Origin: Shewanella kaireitica
Lineage (GTDB): Bacteria; Pseudomonadota; Gammaproteobacteria; Enterobacterales; Shewanellaceae
Length of the DNA stretch: 64,000 bases
Assembly: GCF_023284045.1 (NCBI RefSeq)
Contig: NZ_JAKIKQ010000001.1
Location: 248,001-312,000 of the forward strand
Reading direction: 5' to 3'
A program made the translations under genes and the position numbers. Positions 1 through 8,397 of this stretch are shown piece by piece. The notes beneath the pieces were generated by a model. That model ran no database searches. It saw nothing but the letters and a program-made list of their open reading frames with translations, and was not told the DNA's origin. Positions within the stretch are counted from its first letter, which is position 1, and every line of letters starts with the position of its first letter.

Positions 1-2286
1 GTGGCGGATTTGATTCTTCTGTTTATCTACATGCATCTCTACTCGGCAACCAATACCGCAATAGGTGCAAATAGTCGACACCGTTTCAAGTGGCGCTTTT
101 AGCTCGGTCGTTAGCCCTTGGGTTTTATCTCGCGAGTCAACCAGCGCACCTGTTGGACATACTTGCACGCAGTTACCGCACTGTACACAATCGCTGTCGT
201 TCATGGTCGCGTTAAAGCCAACTCTTGGCGCATTGCGCTTGCTTGCCCCTTCTATAACGGGCAGCGCTTGATAATGATCTTTCTCAAAACAAATTGCGTG
301 ATGTCCGCTCGCACCTTTGCAGGTTTCTACACAGGCACCACAGCTAATACAGCGATTAGCGTCGAAAGTAATAAATGGCGCGCTATTGTCGACACTAAAG
401 TGCTGTGCTTCGCTAATATCGAGCTCTTCAGCTTTGACTTTGTACTCAGTGGCATAATCGCGCAGTTTACAATCGGTATTGGCTTGGCAAGCACACTCAA
501 GGCAGCGGGCTGCTTCTTTCATTGCTTCATCGGCGGCAAAACCAAGCTCAACTTCACTAAAATTTAATGCCCGCTGCAGTTTGGCAAGCTCCGGCATTTT
601 ACTGCGTGGTTCAATGTTTGTATCGGGATACATGGTTTGAGCGTTGAGCGTTTCAAGTTGACTGGTCTTGCAGGCTTTAGTCGAGTTAAAAGGCTGCTTT
701 TCAAGTTCGCAAGTAAGGCCTTGGGTCAATAGTTTCTCAATTGCATCAGAGGCCTTTCTGCCATCAGCTACGGCTGCAACCGCAGTGGCTGGGCCCGTGC
801 GTGAGTCGCCAATCACAAACAGTTTATCAAGTCCAGCCGCAAGCCCTGCAGACATTGTATGCTCGCAACCTTCAAAGGTATTCCAGCGAGTGAGGGCAAT
901 CTCACCGGTGGCCAGTTGACTGTCAGGATGGTTGAGAAACTCCATATCTGGCGTTTGAGATACTGCAGGGATCACGGTATCAAAGGCTTCGGTAAAGGTT
1001 TCACCGGTTGGTTTTGGCGAGCGGCGACCAGAACTGTCAGGTTCGCCGAGTGCCATCACTTCGAAGGTGACCCGGTTAACGCGGCCATCTTCATCGCTGT
1101 GATTCTCAATAGGATTGGTTAAGAAGTGAAACTTAATCCCTTCCTCTTCCGCTTCATGGATCTCATAAGGCTCAGCAGGCATCTCATCGCGAGTACGGCG
1201 ATAAACTAAGGTGACATCTGCGCCATCGCGTTTGGCGGTGCGGGCACAATCTATGGCAGTGTTACCACCACCAATAACGGCGACTTTGTTGCCTGTGCGG
1301 TACTGTTGTTCGGTACAATAATCTTTAAGGTAATCGACGCCCAAGTAGCAGCCATCAAGTTCAATACCGGGGTAGTTCATCGGCACCGCTTTTTGTGCGC
1401 CAATCGCTAAGCAAACGGCGTCATAACCACTTAGTAGCCCGTTTAAATGAATATCTCGGCCGAGGCGAACATTGGTTTGAATGTCTAATCCATTTTTACA
1501 TAACAGCGCTATCTCTTTGTCGAGAATCGCTTTCGGCAAGCGGTACTCAGGGATGCCATATCGTAACCAGCCGCCAGCTTGGGGCATAGACTCAAACACG
1601 GTAACCTCATGACCATTATTAGACAGGTAATAACCCGCTGAAATACCCGCAGGGCCGCTGCCTATGATGGCGACTTTCTTATTGGTCGGCGCTTTTTTAG
1701 GTGGCACATATGGATTATCGTCTTCAAGATCGAGATCCGCAGCGTGACGCTTTAGCTGGCGAATCGCCACAGGCTCGTCGACTAAGCCACGTCGACACTC
1801 TGTTTCACAAAATGCCGGGCAAACACGGCCGATAGATAGCGGCAACGGCAGCGTTTGTTTGATGACTTTAACCGCTTCTTGATGATCGCCTTGGGCAATA
1901 TGGTACAAGTAAGATTGCACATCAACACCTGCAGGACAGGCGGTTTGGCAGGGCGCTTCACAATCTGCAAAGTGGTCAGAAAGTATATTGTGTAATGCCG
2001 CTTTACGCTGTTTGCTTAGCGCTGCAGATTGAGTGCTAACTTCAATATTCTGAGCATCTAAATCGGCAATTTTGGTTTCGCAGGCGCGTACTGAACAGAG
2101 CTCACCGTTGGCTGATTTAAGTTCAACATGGCACAAGTCGCAATGTTGTTTAGTGTTAGTGACTAAAGAGCCTGCTGGGCTTTTACACAAATTAGGGATC
2201 GCGATATCGGCGTTTAACGCAGTATCGAGTATGGTGTCTTGTTGATTGGCAGTGAGGGTTTTGCCATCAATAGTGATCTGTTTCAT
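1..2286 (-). CDS. Formate dehydrogenase, fused diaphorase/molybdopterin type (5' part, truncated by window)
   Basis: Open frame from ATG at 2286 to the window edge, 762 codons without a stop; the 3' end lies outside. Reading along the protein: a [2Fe-2S] ferredoxin-like N-terminus (Cys34, 49, 52, 64, 69), a GltD-type Fe-S helical region (Cys109/113/117 and Cys156/160/164), an FAD/NAD(P) oxidoreductase domain (GSGPAG at 209-214 and a second GGGN motif), two 4Fe-4S ferredoxin clusters (CISCGACVETC and CVQCGNCVQVC), and finally CTYCGIGC, the Fe-S motif that opens a molybdopterin oxidoreductase domain. This order suggests a soluble formate dehydrogenase alpha subunit carrying its own glutamate-synthase-beta-like diaphorase, likely coupling formate oxidation to NAD(P). 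AAGG lies about 10 bases before the ATG. The Mo/W domain, including the Cys or Sec ligand, is not visible, so formate as substrate is inferred from architecture. Confidence 0.8.
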   Translation of the reverse strand, partial: MKQITIDGKTLTANQQDTILDTALNADIAIPNLCKSPAGSLVTNTKQHCDLCHVELKSANGELCSVRACETKIADLDAQNIEVSTQSAALSKQRKAALHNILSDHFADCEAPCQTACPAGVDVQSYLYHIAQGDHQEAVKVIKQTLPLPLSIGRVCPAFCETECRRGLVDEPVAIRQLKRHAADLDLEDDNPYVPPKKAPTNKKVAIIGSGPAGISAGYYLSNNGHEVTVFESMPQAGGWLRYGIPEYRLPKAILDKEIALLCKNGLDIQTNVRLGRDIHLNGLLSGYDAVCLAIGAQKAVPMNYPGIELDGCYLGVDYLKDYCTEQQYRTGNKVAVIGGGNTAIDCARTAKRDGADVTLVYRRTRDEMPAEPYEIHEAEEEGIKFHFLTNPIENHSDEDGRVNRVTFEVMALGEPDSSGRRSPKPTGETFTEAFDTVIPAVSQTPDMEFLNHPDSQLATGEIALTRWNTFEGCEHTMSAGLAAGLDKLFVIGDSRTGPATAVAAVADGRKASDAIEKLLTQGLTCELEKQPFNSTKACKTSQLETLNAQTMYPDTNIEPRSKMPELAKLQRALNFSEVELGFAADEAMKEAARCLECACQANTDCKLRDYATEYKVKAEELDISEAQHFSVDNSAPFITFDANRCISCGACVETCKGASGHHAICFEKDHYQALPVIEGASKRNAPRVGFNATMNDSDCVQCGNCVQVCPTGALVDSRDKTQGLTTELKAPLETVSTICTYCGIGCRVEMHVDKQKNQIRH

Positions 2287-2914
2287 CGCAAGGGCCTTTT
2301 AGTTATAGGGCTCACAGCTTGCGACAAGGTATTGAAACACTAAGTCTCAATTGTCACTGCGGCGCTTTGAATGTGGACTCGGCGAAATGAGTGACTTTGA
2401 GTATACCTGTGCACCTTTTTTACGCAGAAAATGCAGCTTAAGTTTGTGCTAAATTTGCAAGCAAATTCACAAAGGCTAATAGAAGTGTGCGCTAGCTGGG
2501 TGGCGTGGTTTGGGGAGTGTGCGCTAAGTCGGGTTTTCTATGCGTCCGCTAACAGCTGCACCGATACACCAAGCTGCGCTGGGCCAGAGTTGCTGCGCAT
2601 AGCCCACCTCTAGCCAAGGGAAAAGCGCTTGGTTTCATAAAAATCAAACCCTCAGCGGCTTGGTGAAATTTCCCTTGTTAACCAAACGTTGGAGCAGGGG
2701 GGGGGCGTTATGTTATTGATTAATTGACAATTTTTGGTTATAGAAGGAAATATGAATTATGGGTGGAAATATGTAAAAGTGTGAGAGAAATTTAAATTAT
2801 AGCAAAACCTATTTTCAACCGTACCAGCATATTTTTAAATTTCAAAGAGTCAATGGCTAGATGGATTACACATGGTAGCGTTACCCAGTTTTGGTAACGC
2901 TTATTAGTTATTTA
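2287..2914. other. 628-bp intergenic region upstream of the formate dehydrogenase
   Basis: No convincing gene. The right half turns AT-rich at about 2710, where the accessory patch begins. It holds a 9-bp inverted repeat CAAGGGAAA (2615-2623) / TTTCCCTTG (2669-2677) enclosing a second short one, GGTTT (2631-2635) / AAACC (2646-2650), and a run of nine G at 2697-2705. The formate dehydrogenase promoter must lie in the left part, but I cannot identify a specific site. Confidence 0.5.
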
Positions 2915-3031
2915 TTACCAAGAAATAAAGAAGCAGAATCCCCAAAAACAACCACCGATTTGTCCAGCAAAAACTGGAGCTGCTGTAACTGTTGTTAGAA
3001 TAGCGAATGTGCCTAGAAGTTTATTTTTCAT
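2915..3031 (-). CDS. Tiny secreted hydrophobic two-Cys peptide, 38 aa
   Basis: Frame from ATG 3031 to TAA 2915-2917, with AAGGA eight bases upstream of the start. Residues 1-22 form a clear Sec signal peptide (charged MKNK, hydrophobic core, cleavage after VFA). The predicted mature part is only 16 residues, GQIGGCFWGFCFFISW, very rich in aromatic residues with two Cys four apart. It lies 91 bases downstream of, and in the same direction as, the CGPC protein gene, inside DNA clearly more AT-rich than the core genome. I do not recognise the family. It could be a secreted signal, a membrane-active peptide or the remnant of a longer gene. The signal peptide plus ribosome binding site argue against a chance frame, but short length keeps confidence moderate. 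Confidence 0.55.
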   Translation of the reverse strand: MKNKLLGTFAILTTVTAAPVFAGQIGGCFWGFCFFISW

Positions 3032-3122
3032 TTTTAAATCCTTTTAGTGTGTTAAGAGTGTTTTTTAATATAGAGTATTCTTAATAATCTAACTAAGTAT
3101 ATTTTTATGATGCTAATTTTAT

Positions 3123-3563
3123 TTAAATTAAATATATATTGATGACGTTAATGTTATTTAGATTTAGTATTTTTACGTAACTTTCTTGTTCAGTGCACGG
3201 GCCACATGTGAATAACTTACTAACTGAAACATTAATAAGATAGCCTTTTTTTATGTCAATACCCTGGTTGTTAATTGACTTTAAAAGCAATGTGGTCATT
3301 TTTTTTATTTTTATTCTATCATCTTCTTCAATATCTACTTTTAACTCATTTTTATTTAGTTTCATTAGGAACTCACTGAGATGGCTGAAGTTTTCACCAG
3401 TTTCAAAATACAGTGGAGTTATTTTTTTTGAAACGAAAAATGTTTGAGGGAATCTGTTTGGAAGATCTAGTTCCTTCCATTCTGTTCTTTTGAAATCAAT
3501 GTTAATAGCAAAGGCGTTAAATGAAAGTAAGTAAACAATTATAAATGAAAATAGTGTTCTCAT
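3123..3563 (-). CDS. Secreted protein of unknown function with CGPC motif, 146 aa
   Basis: Starts MRTLFSFIIVYLLSFNAFA, a good Sec signal peptide cleaved after residue 19. The mature part is lysine- and asparagine-rich without membrane segments, and carries FTCGPCTE near its C-terminus. CGPC is the thioredoxin active-site tetrapeptide, but here it lies about 25 residues from the end rather than after the first strand, so I do not call a thioredoxin fold; a disulfide or metal-binding role is possible. GAGG lies about 10 bases before the start, inside the palindrome GAGGTACCTC. The gene is markedly AT-rich compared with its neighbours, suggesting transfer. It is followed on the same strand by the 38-aa peptide gene, so the two may be one transcript. 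Function unknown. Confidence 0.65.
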   Translation of the reverse strand: MRTLFSFIIVYLLSFNAFAINIDFKRTEWKELDLPNRFPQTFFVSKKITPLYFETGENFSHLSEFLMKLNKNELKVDIEEDDRIKIKKMTTLLLKSINNQGIDIKKGYLINVSVSKLFTCGPCTEQESYVKILNLNNINVINIYLI

Positions 3564-3682
3564 CCGTGAGGTACCTCTATGTGTAAATGCTGTGTTATAT
3601 ACAATATGTTAACGAGTTAATTCTATCAATAAGTAGTTCGTTTTATATTTCAGCTCTCAGTATTGCCTGAACAAATACATAA

Positions 3683-3701
3683 CCACCCATAGTTAATGGC
3701 A
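3683..3701. repeat. Left copy of a repeat flanking the RAYT pseudogene
   Basis: CCACCCATAGTTAATGGCA here resembles GACCCCCATTGTTAATGGCA at 5061-5080, in the same orientation, and both are followed by a CA-rich ATA stretch. The two copies bracket the RAYT pseudogene, so they may mark the ends of the inserted segment. A shorter relative (ATAGTTAATGATGCA) lies near 5540. Confidence 0.4.
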
Positions 3702-3752
3702 CATATACCCCCTCCTACTATACTTGATTTGAGTATTTAACAAGAAAGTTGT

Positions 3753-4758
3753 ATGCCGCGCCCAAGACGAATTCTCATTAGTATTGAGCACTATGTTTGG
3801 TAAGAAGACCCTATTATCACTGTTGTAGCCGTGTTGTTCGGCGTGCATGCTGTAGAAGCAGAAAGTGTGTGGTGACGATAAATACACTGGCAAAAACTAC
3901 GACCATCGCCGTGGTTGGGTCAAAGAACAAATACTCAAGCTAAGTGAGGTATTTGCTATTGATGTCGCAGCTTATGCTGTGATGAGTAATCACTTGCATG
4001 TGGTGCTTTATATTGACCTTGAAATGGCGAATAGCTGGTCAGATAGAGAGGTTGTAGAGCAATGGCATAGGTTGTTTAATGGTACAGCACTCACGCAGAA
4101 ATTCGCTATAGGTGAAGTTATCGATGAGCATTTAGTGGTGCAACTCAAACACCTCATCGCAACTTACCGCTCTAGGCTCAGTGATATAAGCTAGTTTATG
4201 AGGTGCCTCAATGAACCGATTGCTAGACAAGCTAACCTTGAGGATAACTGTACCGGACACTTCTGGGAGGGGCGCTTTAAGTCTCAGGCATTGCTGGATG
4301 AAGCGGCTGTTCTAGCTTGTATGGCGTATGTCGAGCTTAACCCCGTACGCGCTCAAATAGCGTGTACACCTGAAAAATCAGGCTTCACCAGTATCAAGTT
4401 AAGAGTCAAAGCGGCGCTGAGCGGTGAACAGCCCAAGCAGCTGTTACCCTTTATTGGTAATGAGAGGGTACATCAGCCTAAAGGCATTGCTTTCTCACTA
4501 AAAGACTACTTAATTCTGGTTGATGAAACGGGTCGAGTTATCCGTGATGACAAGCGTGGCGCAATATCTTCCAGTGCAGAAGCTATCCTCAATAGGCTAA
4601 ATATTCCAGCTGCAAATTGGATTAAAATCGTCGCCGAATTTAGCCAACTATTTCGTGGTCCTGTGGGGACGCTGCAAGAGTTGAGTCGTTACTGCGAACA
4701 CCTCAACAGGCGACGACGGCATTTTTCAATCAGTTGCGAGCATATGCAAAGCTACTAA
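3753..4758 (+). pseudogene. Broken REP-associated (RAYT / IS200-like Y1) transposase
   Basis: The frame begins MPRPRRILISIE at 3753, the usual start of this family in Shewanella, but then meets TAA at 3801. Family sequence resumes in other frames (PYYHCCSRVVRRA from about 3807, then CGDDKYTGKNYDHRR from about 3868), so small insertions have shifted the frame at least twice. The body is intact to 4191: it includes the HUH signature SNHLHVVLY of Y1 transposases. A TAG at 4192-4194 then sits where the family has Trp (DIS-stop-FMRCLNEP), after which homology continues to the stop at 4758 (CTGHFWEGRFKSQALLDE, YVELNPVRA). It is therefore a nearly full-length but dead copy of a protein of roughly 320-330 residues. 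Proteins of this kind act on REP-type palindromes; no intact copy is present in this window. Confidence 0.85.
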
Positions 4759-5110
4759 CTCTAAATGTTACTAAAACATCAACTGACCTCAGACAAATTC
4801 GCTGAGTTAACCAACAGCACTTCTCTGAAAGCTATTTCAACCAAATTTCATCATTTTTTGCATAATTCACACTTAGATTCTCTTGAACGAGTAATATTCA
4901 TGATAAGAATACGACTAGGTCGTTGAAGTCTAGCTCCTAGCTCGTTATGTTGTTGATTATCAATGGCTGGCTAATGATTATTTTGAACAAGCCCGTGTTT
5001 GTAGGGAGTGATACCTTTTACATAGTTAATAGCGGCGCGAGAGTTCGCGGGTAATATATAGACCCCCATTGTTAATGGCAATCACATACATAGTCAAAAG
5101 GAATTGAAAA
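4759..5110. other. Intergenic region between RAYT pseudogene and MAPEG gene
   Basis: About 350 bases without a credible gene. It contains the right flanking repeat at 5061-5080 and, just before the next start, the ribosome binding site AAAAGGAATTG. The CTAG-rich stretch at 4913-4942 is imperfectly palindromic but I see no defined element. Confidence 0.5.
5061..5080. repeat. Right copy of the repeat flanking the RAYT pseudogene
   Basis: GACCCCCATTGTTAATGGCA matches the left copy at 3683-3701 with a few differences and in the same orientation. It lies 31 bases before the MAPEG start codon, so it could alternatively belong to that gene's leader. Confidence 0.4.
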
Positions 5111-5515
5111 ATGGAATTTATCGAACCATATAAAATCACTGTACTAGTCATGGGCTTAGCCGGATTAATATTTTTTATTCAGCTAGTTATTTTGGATGTT
5201 ATCGGGCTTAAAACAAAGCACACTCCGGGTCATCCGATCAGCGCTGACCACAACGACTTCCTTTTTCGTGTATCAAGGGCACTATCAAATACAAATGAAA
5301 GTGTCGCGATATTTATTCTTTTTGTCGCGTTTTCTATTTTATCGTCTGCAAATCCAGTATGGCTTAATATTAGTGCCATAGTTTATTTGGCTGGTCGTAT
5401 CGCTCATATGCTATTTTATTACTCTAATCTAAAGCTACTCCGTAGTATCTCATTTTTAGTTAGTTTAATCGGCCTAATGGCAATGTTCGTTGTAGGCATC
5501 TTGGCATGGTTTTAG
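5111..5515 (+). CDS. MAPEG family membrane protein, 134 aa
   Basis: Length and four hydrophobic segments (about residues 8-28, 63-80, 84-104 and 113-133) fit the MAPEG family, whose eukaryotic members are glutathione-dependent membrane enzymes. The family-like loop with FRVSRALSNTNESVAIF (Arg/Asn/Glu after the first helix) is present at about 52-68. Bacterial members are inner-membrane proteins of mostly unknown substrate, so no reaction is claimed. AAGGA lies nine bases before the ATG. It stands alone between two RAYT remnants and has no operon partner. Confidence 0.75.
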   Translation: MEFIEPYKITVLVMGLAGLIFFIQLVILDVIGLKTKHTPGHPISADHNDFLFRVSRALSNTNESVAIFILFVAFSILSSANPVWLNISAIVYLAGRIAHMLFYYSNLKLLRSISFLVSLIGLMAMFVVGILAWF

Positions 5516-5603
5516 TCAATTAAGCAGAGAAGTGTCAGCTATAGTTAATGATGCATTTACAGTCTCCGCCCGAGCTTGAGTGACTGCTCTGTCGTCGTTG
5601 ATT

Positions 5604-5645
5604 ATGCCGCGCCTAAGAGACGCTCCCATAAGTGTTGAACTCTAA
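5604..5645 (+). pseudogene. Second RAYT transposase remnant (N-terminal fragment)
   Basis: ATGCCGCGCCTAAGA at 5604 and the following bases translate as MPRLRDAPISVEL and a stop. This aligns with MPRPRRILISIE, the start of the RAYT pseudogene at 3753, and the DNA aligns over about 40 bases with scattered mismatches. Nothing recognisable of the rest of the gene follows. It is either a deletion relic of another copy or the edge of a duplicated segment. The surrounding 5516-5878 shows no other gene. Confidence 0.55.
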
Positions 5646-5878
5646 GAACTTGGCCAATATTAATTGACCACACTGCAACAATAAGCTTGTTAGCTATTGA
5701 GCTGAGTTGAGCTATGCAAGCTTCTAAATCATGGATGATTTAGCAGAGCCTATAGGGATATATTCACGGCGACTTGCAAAAGTTCAATGGGGATGAGTTG
5801 TATTTGATTGCGATATATTCTCTTAACCCCGCGCTGCTGCACTTAATACATTTAAGCACTGGAGCCACTAAGCTCTCG

Positions 5879-6871
5879 TTAACGGGTCATCTTCTTCACA
5901 AAAACCACTACAAACAACGCAATGGTGAAGCTGCCGGTGAATGCTTCGAATGCGGCGATTGCGCGGGAGATCCCTATGGGGGTGAAGTCGCCGTAACCGA
6001 GTGTGGTAAAGGTGACGACTGAGTAATAGATGCAGTTGAGAAAGATAAATAGATTATCGACCAAGCTGTTGTTTAAGCTAAATTGGTGAATTTCACCGTC
6101 GAAGTTAAGCCCAGTGAAAAAATACAAAATGGCACTAAACAGGATCAATACTAGCGAGAATCCTATCACCCTTAATGGCGCTTCGCCGTAGCCGCAAAAC
6201 AGGTCAATCGCTTTAGAGATAAATCGTTTTACGCAACGTTTTGGCATTTGATGGCGGCGCATGGTCAGCTCTTTACGAATATACTCACCTGACATGGCGA
6301 ACAGCCCTTCACGTTCTGCAGCTTTGCGTAGATCGCGATAGATCTCTTCTGCCTGCTCAAAATAGTCCATGGCTTTTTCTGTGTTACCACATTTTTCAGC
6401 CGCTAGCGCGAGCTTTTCCTGACGCAGGATCTTGCCTGCATGCATGTTCTCTATTTTGGATCCAATCCATTTCACTCCCAGCAAATTACAACCATTAAGA
6501 TTGGCGCAGTGTAGGTTAGCTTCTCGTAGATCTGCCTTCATTAAACTGGCATCGGTAAGGTTAATATTAAACAGGTGACCGCCACTTAAATCGGCGCGAT
6601 AGAGCTCGGCGTTACTGAGATCGTAGCCAACTTTTTGCTGGTGGCGCACCAGATCTACTCCACTAAGTTTGGCATGGTTGAGGCTGATGCCCCTAAGTTG
6701 CCCACCACGCCTGGCGTATTGTTCAAGCTGTTGAATATCTTCGGGTCTGTCTTTAATAAACTTTGGGTCGTGCCAGTAGCACAAGCCTGAGTCACCTGCG
6801 GGTTCTCGGCAAGTGTGGTTATTTTCCTCATGATAACGGCATATCAACGCTTGGTCATGTGTTGGCGGCAT
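5879..6871 (-). CDS. Pentapeptide-repeat two-TM potassium-type ion channel, 330 aa
   Basis: N-terminal Cys/His cluster CRYH...C...CYWH (Cys11, His14, Cys21, Cys31, His34) looks like a small metal-binding knuckle. Residues about 60-135 are pentapeptide repeats with the A(D/N)LX pattern (AELYRADLSGG, MKADLREANLHCANL). A charged linker of about 60 residues follows, then two membrane segments (about 233-253 and 305-326) around a pore loop with TTLGYGD at 289-295, the potassium selectivity filter. This is an Ion_trans_2-type channel with a cytoplasmic beta-helical sensor. Selectivity is inferred from the filter; the gating signal is unknown. The gene is monocistronic and divergent from prfB. Confidence 0.85.
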   Translation of the reverse strand: MPPTHDQALICRYHEENNHTCREPAGDSGLCYWHDPKFIKDRPEDIQQLEQYARRGGQLRGISLNHAKLSGVDLVRHQQKVGYDLSNAELYRADLSGGHLFNINLTDASLMKADLREANLHCANLNGCNLLGVKWIGSKIENMHAGKILRQEKLALAAEKCGNTEKAMDYFEQAEEIYRDLRKAAEREGLFAMSGEYIRKELTMRRHQMPKRCVKRFISKAIDLFCGYGEAPLRVIGFSLVLILFSAILYFFTGLNFDGEIHQFSLNNSLVDNLFIFLNCIYYSVVTFTTLGYGDFTPIGISRAIAAFEAFTGSFTIALFVVVFVKKMTR

Positions 6872-7286
6872 TCGCGGATTATGGGCTCTGCATTCACTGG
6901 TCTTTTCAGTATAGAAGTTGTTGCTGTTTTCAGTGTTTTTTTTGTTTCAGAGACTTTTGAGATATGGTGCTTATTTTAGCTATGTAGACTGTGGCTGCTT
7001 ATCTTTCATCTAGAATAGGTTAACCACAAAACTACGGTTTACTGGTTGTGTTGCAGCTCAAATTTCGGTGACTAAGAGCAATCAGCAGAATACGAAAACA
7101 GCTTAAAAGTCACTTTTTAGCGCTTTAGCTAATATTGTTGAATAAAATTGCTGTTTTGATCGGTTTTGCGGCTAGGTTTCAACCCATGCATAGGTTAAAA
7201 TAGCGGGTTTTCTATCTGTATATAATTGAGACGCTTGCAAGTCATTGCTTGTCGTCGGCAAAACTAATTAAAAAGTTGGCTAAATC
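6872..7286. promoter_or_regulatory. Divergent promoter region of the channel gene and prfB
   Basis: About 415 bases without a gene. A good -10 box TATAAT lies at 7221-7226, 61 bases before the prfB start; no strong -35 is seen at the matching distance. No structured RNA is recognised. Confidence 0.45.
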
Positions 7287-8385
7287 ATGTTTGAAGTAAA
7301 TCCAGTTAAGTTCAAAATCAAGGAGCTCGCTGACCGTACCGACCTTCTTCGGGGGTATCTTTGACTACGATGCTAAAAGTGAGCGTCTAGAAGAAGTTAG
7401 CAGAGAACTTGAAAGTGCTGAGGTTTGGAATAATCCTGACAATGCACAAGCGCTAGGTAAAGAGCGTTCCGCACTTGAAGCGGTAGTGAAGACTATCGAC
7501 GATATGGATAGCGGTTTAGAAGATATTGAAGGATTACTTGAACTTGCTGTTGAAGAAGATGATGAAGAAACCTTCAACGATGCAAGCGCTGAATTGAATG
7601 ACCTTGAGAAACGGTTAGAGGAACTTGAGTTCCGCCGTATGTTCTCTGGTCCACATGATGCAGCCGATTGTTATTTAGATATTCAGTCTGGTTCTGGCGG
7701 AACAGAAGCGCAAGATTGGGCCAATATGGTACTGCGTATGTTCTTGCGTTGGGGTGAAGCCCACGACTATAAGCCTGAACTGATTGAAGTGACTGATGGT
7801 GATGTTGCTGGCATTAAAGGCGCTACCATTAAGTTTACTGGTGAATACGCCTTTGGCTCACTGCGTACCGAAACCGGTGTACATCGTTTAGTGCGTAAGT
7901 CGCCGTTTGATTCATCGGGCAAACGTCACACCTCTTTTTGTTCGGTGTTCGTTTACCCAGAGATTGACGATTCGATTGAGATTGATATCAATCCGTCTGA
8001 TCTTAGAATTGATACTTACCGTGCATCAGGCGCGGGTGGTCAGCACGTGAACAAGACTGAATCTGCGATTCGTATTACTCACGTGCCAACCAACACTGTG
8101 GTGCAGTGTCAGAATGATCGCTCGCAGCATAAGAACCGTGATGCTGCGATGAAACAGTTAAAAGCGAAACTGTATGAGCTAGAGATGCTTAGACAGAACG
8201 CTGATAAGCAAGCCGCCGAAGATGCCAAATCAGATATTGGTTGGGGGAGCCAGATCCGTTCATACGTGCTCGATGATGCACGTATTAAAGATCTGCGTAC
8301 TGGCGTTGAAAACCGAAATACCCAGAGCGTTTTAGATGGCGATCTGGACAAGTTTATTGAAGCTAGCCTTAAATCTGGCCTTTAA
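7287..8385 (+). CDS. prfB: Peptide chain release factor RF2 (programmed +1 frameshift)
   Basis: Recognises UGA and UAA stop codons and triggers peptide release on the ribosome. The first 25 codons (7287-7361) end in CGG GGG TAT CTT followed by the in-frame stop TGA at 7362-7364 and then C. Skipping T7362 continues in the +1 frame as GAC TAC GAT to TAA at 8385, giving 365 residues, the length of E. coli RF2. The long open part carries GGQ ([15 protein letters not shown], hydrolysis) and SPF ([12 protein letters not shown], stop recognition). The internal Shine-Dalgarno-like element reads CGGGGG rather than the AGGGGG of E. coli. Low RF2 should raise frameshifting, the classic autoregulation. 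lysS follows after 12 bases, as in E. coli. Confidence 0.97.
7353..7365 (+). promoter_or_regulatory. prfB: prfB +1 programmed frameshift site
   Basis: GGGTATCTTTGAC: slippery CTT, in-frame stop TGA at 7362-7364 and a following C that makes the stop weak. The preceding CGGGGG (7350-7355) acts as the internal Shine-Dalgarno element. Confidence 0.95.
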
Positions 8386-8397
8386 CGAGAGAAGAAG

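Noticed and set aside
118-567. Plus-strand open frame of 149 codons
   Set aside because: Lies antisense inside the formate dehydrogenase gene, whose minus-strand frame is rich in recognisable cofactor motifs.
2431-2613. Plus-strand frame of 60 codons in the intergenic region
   Set aside because: No ribosome binding site, no signal peptide or family resemblance; composition looks like chance.
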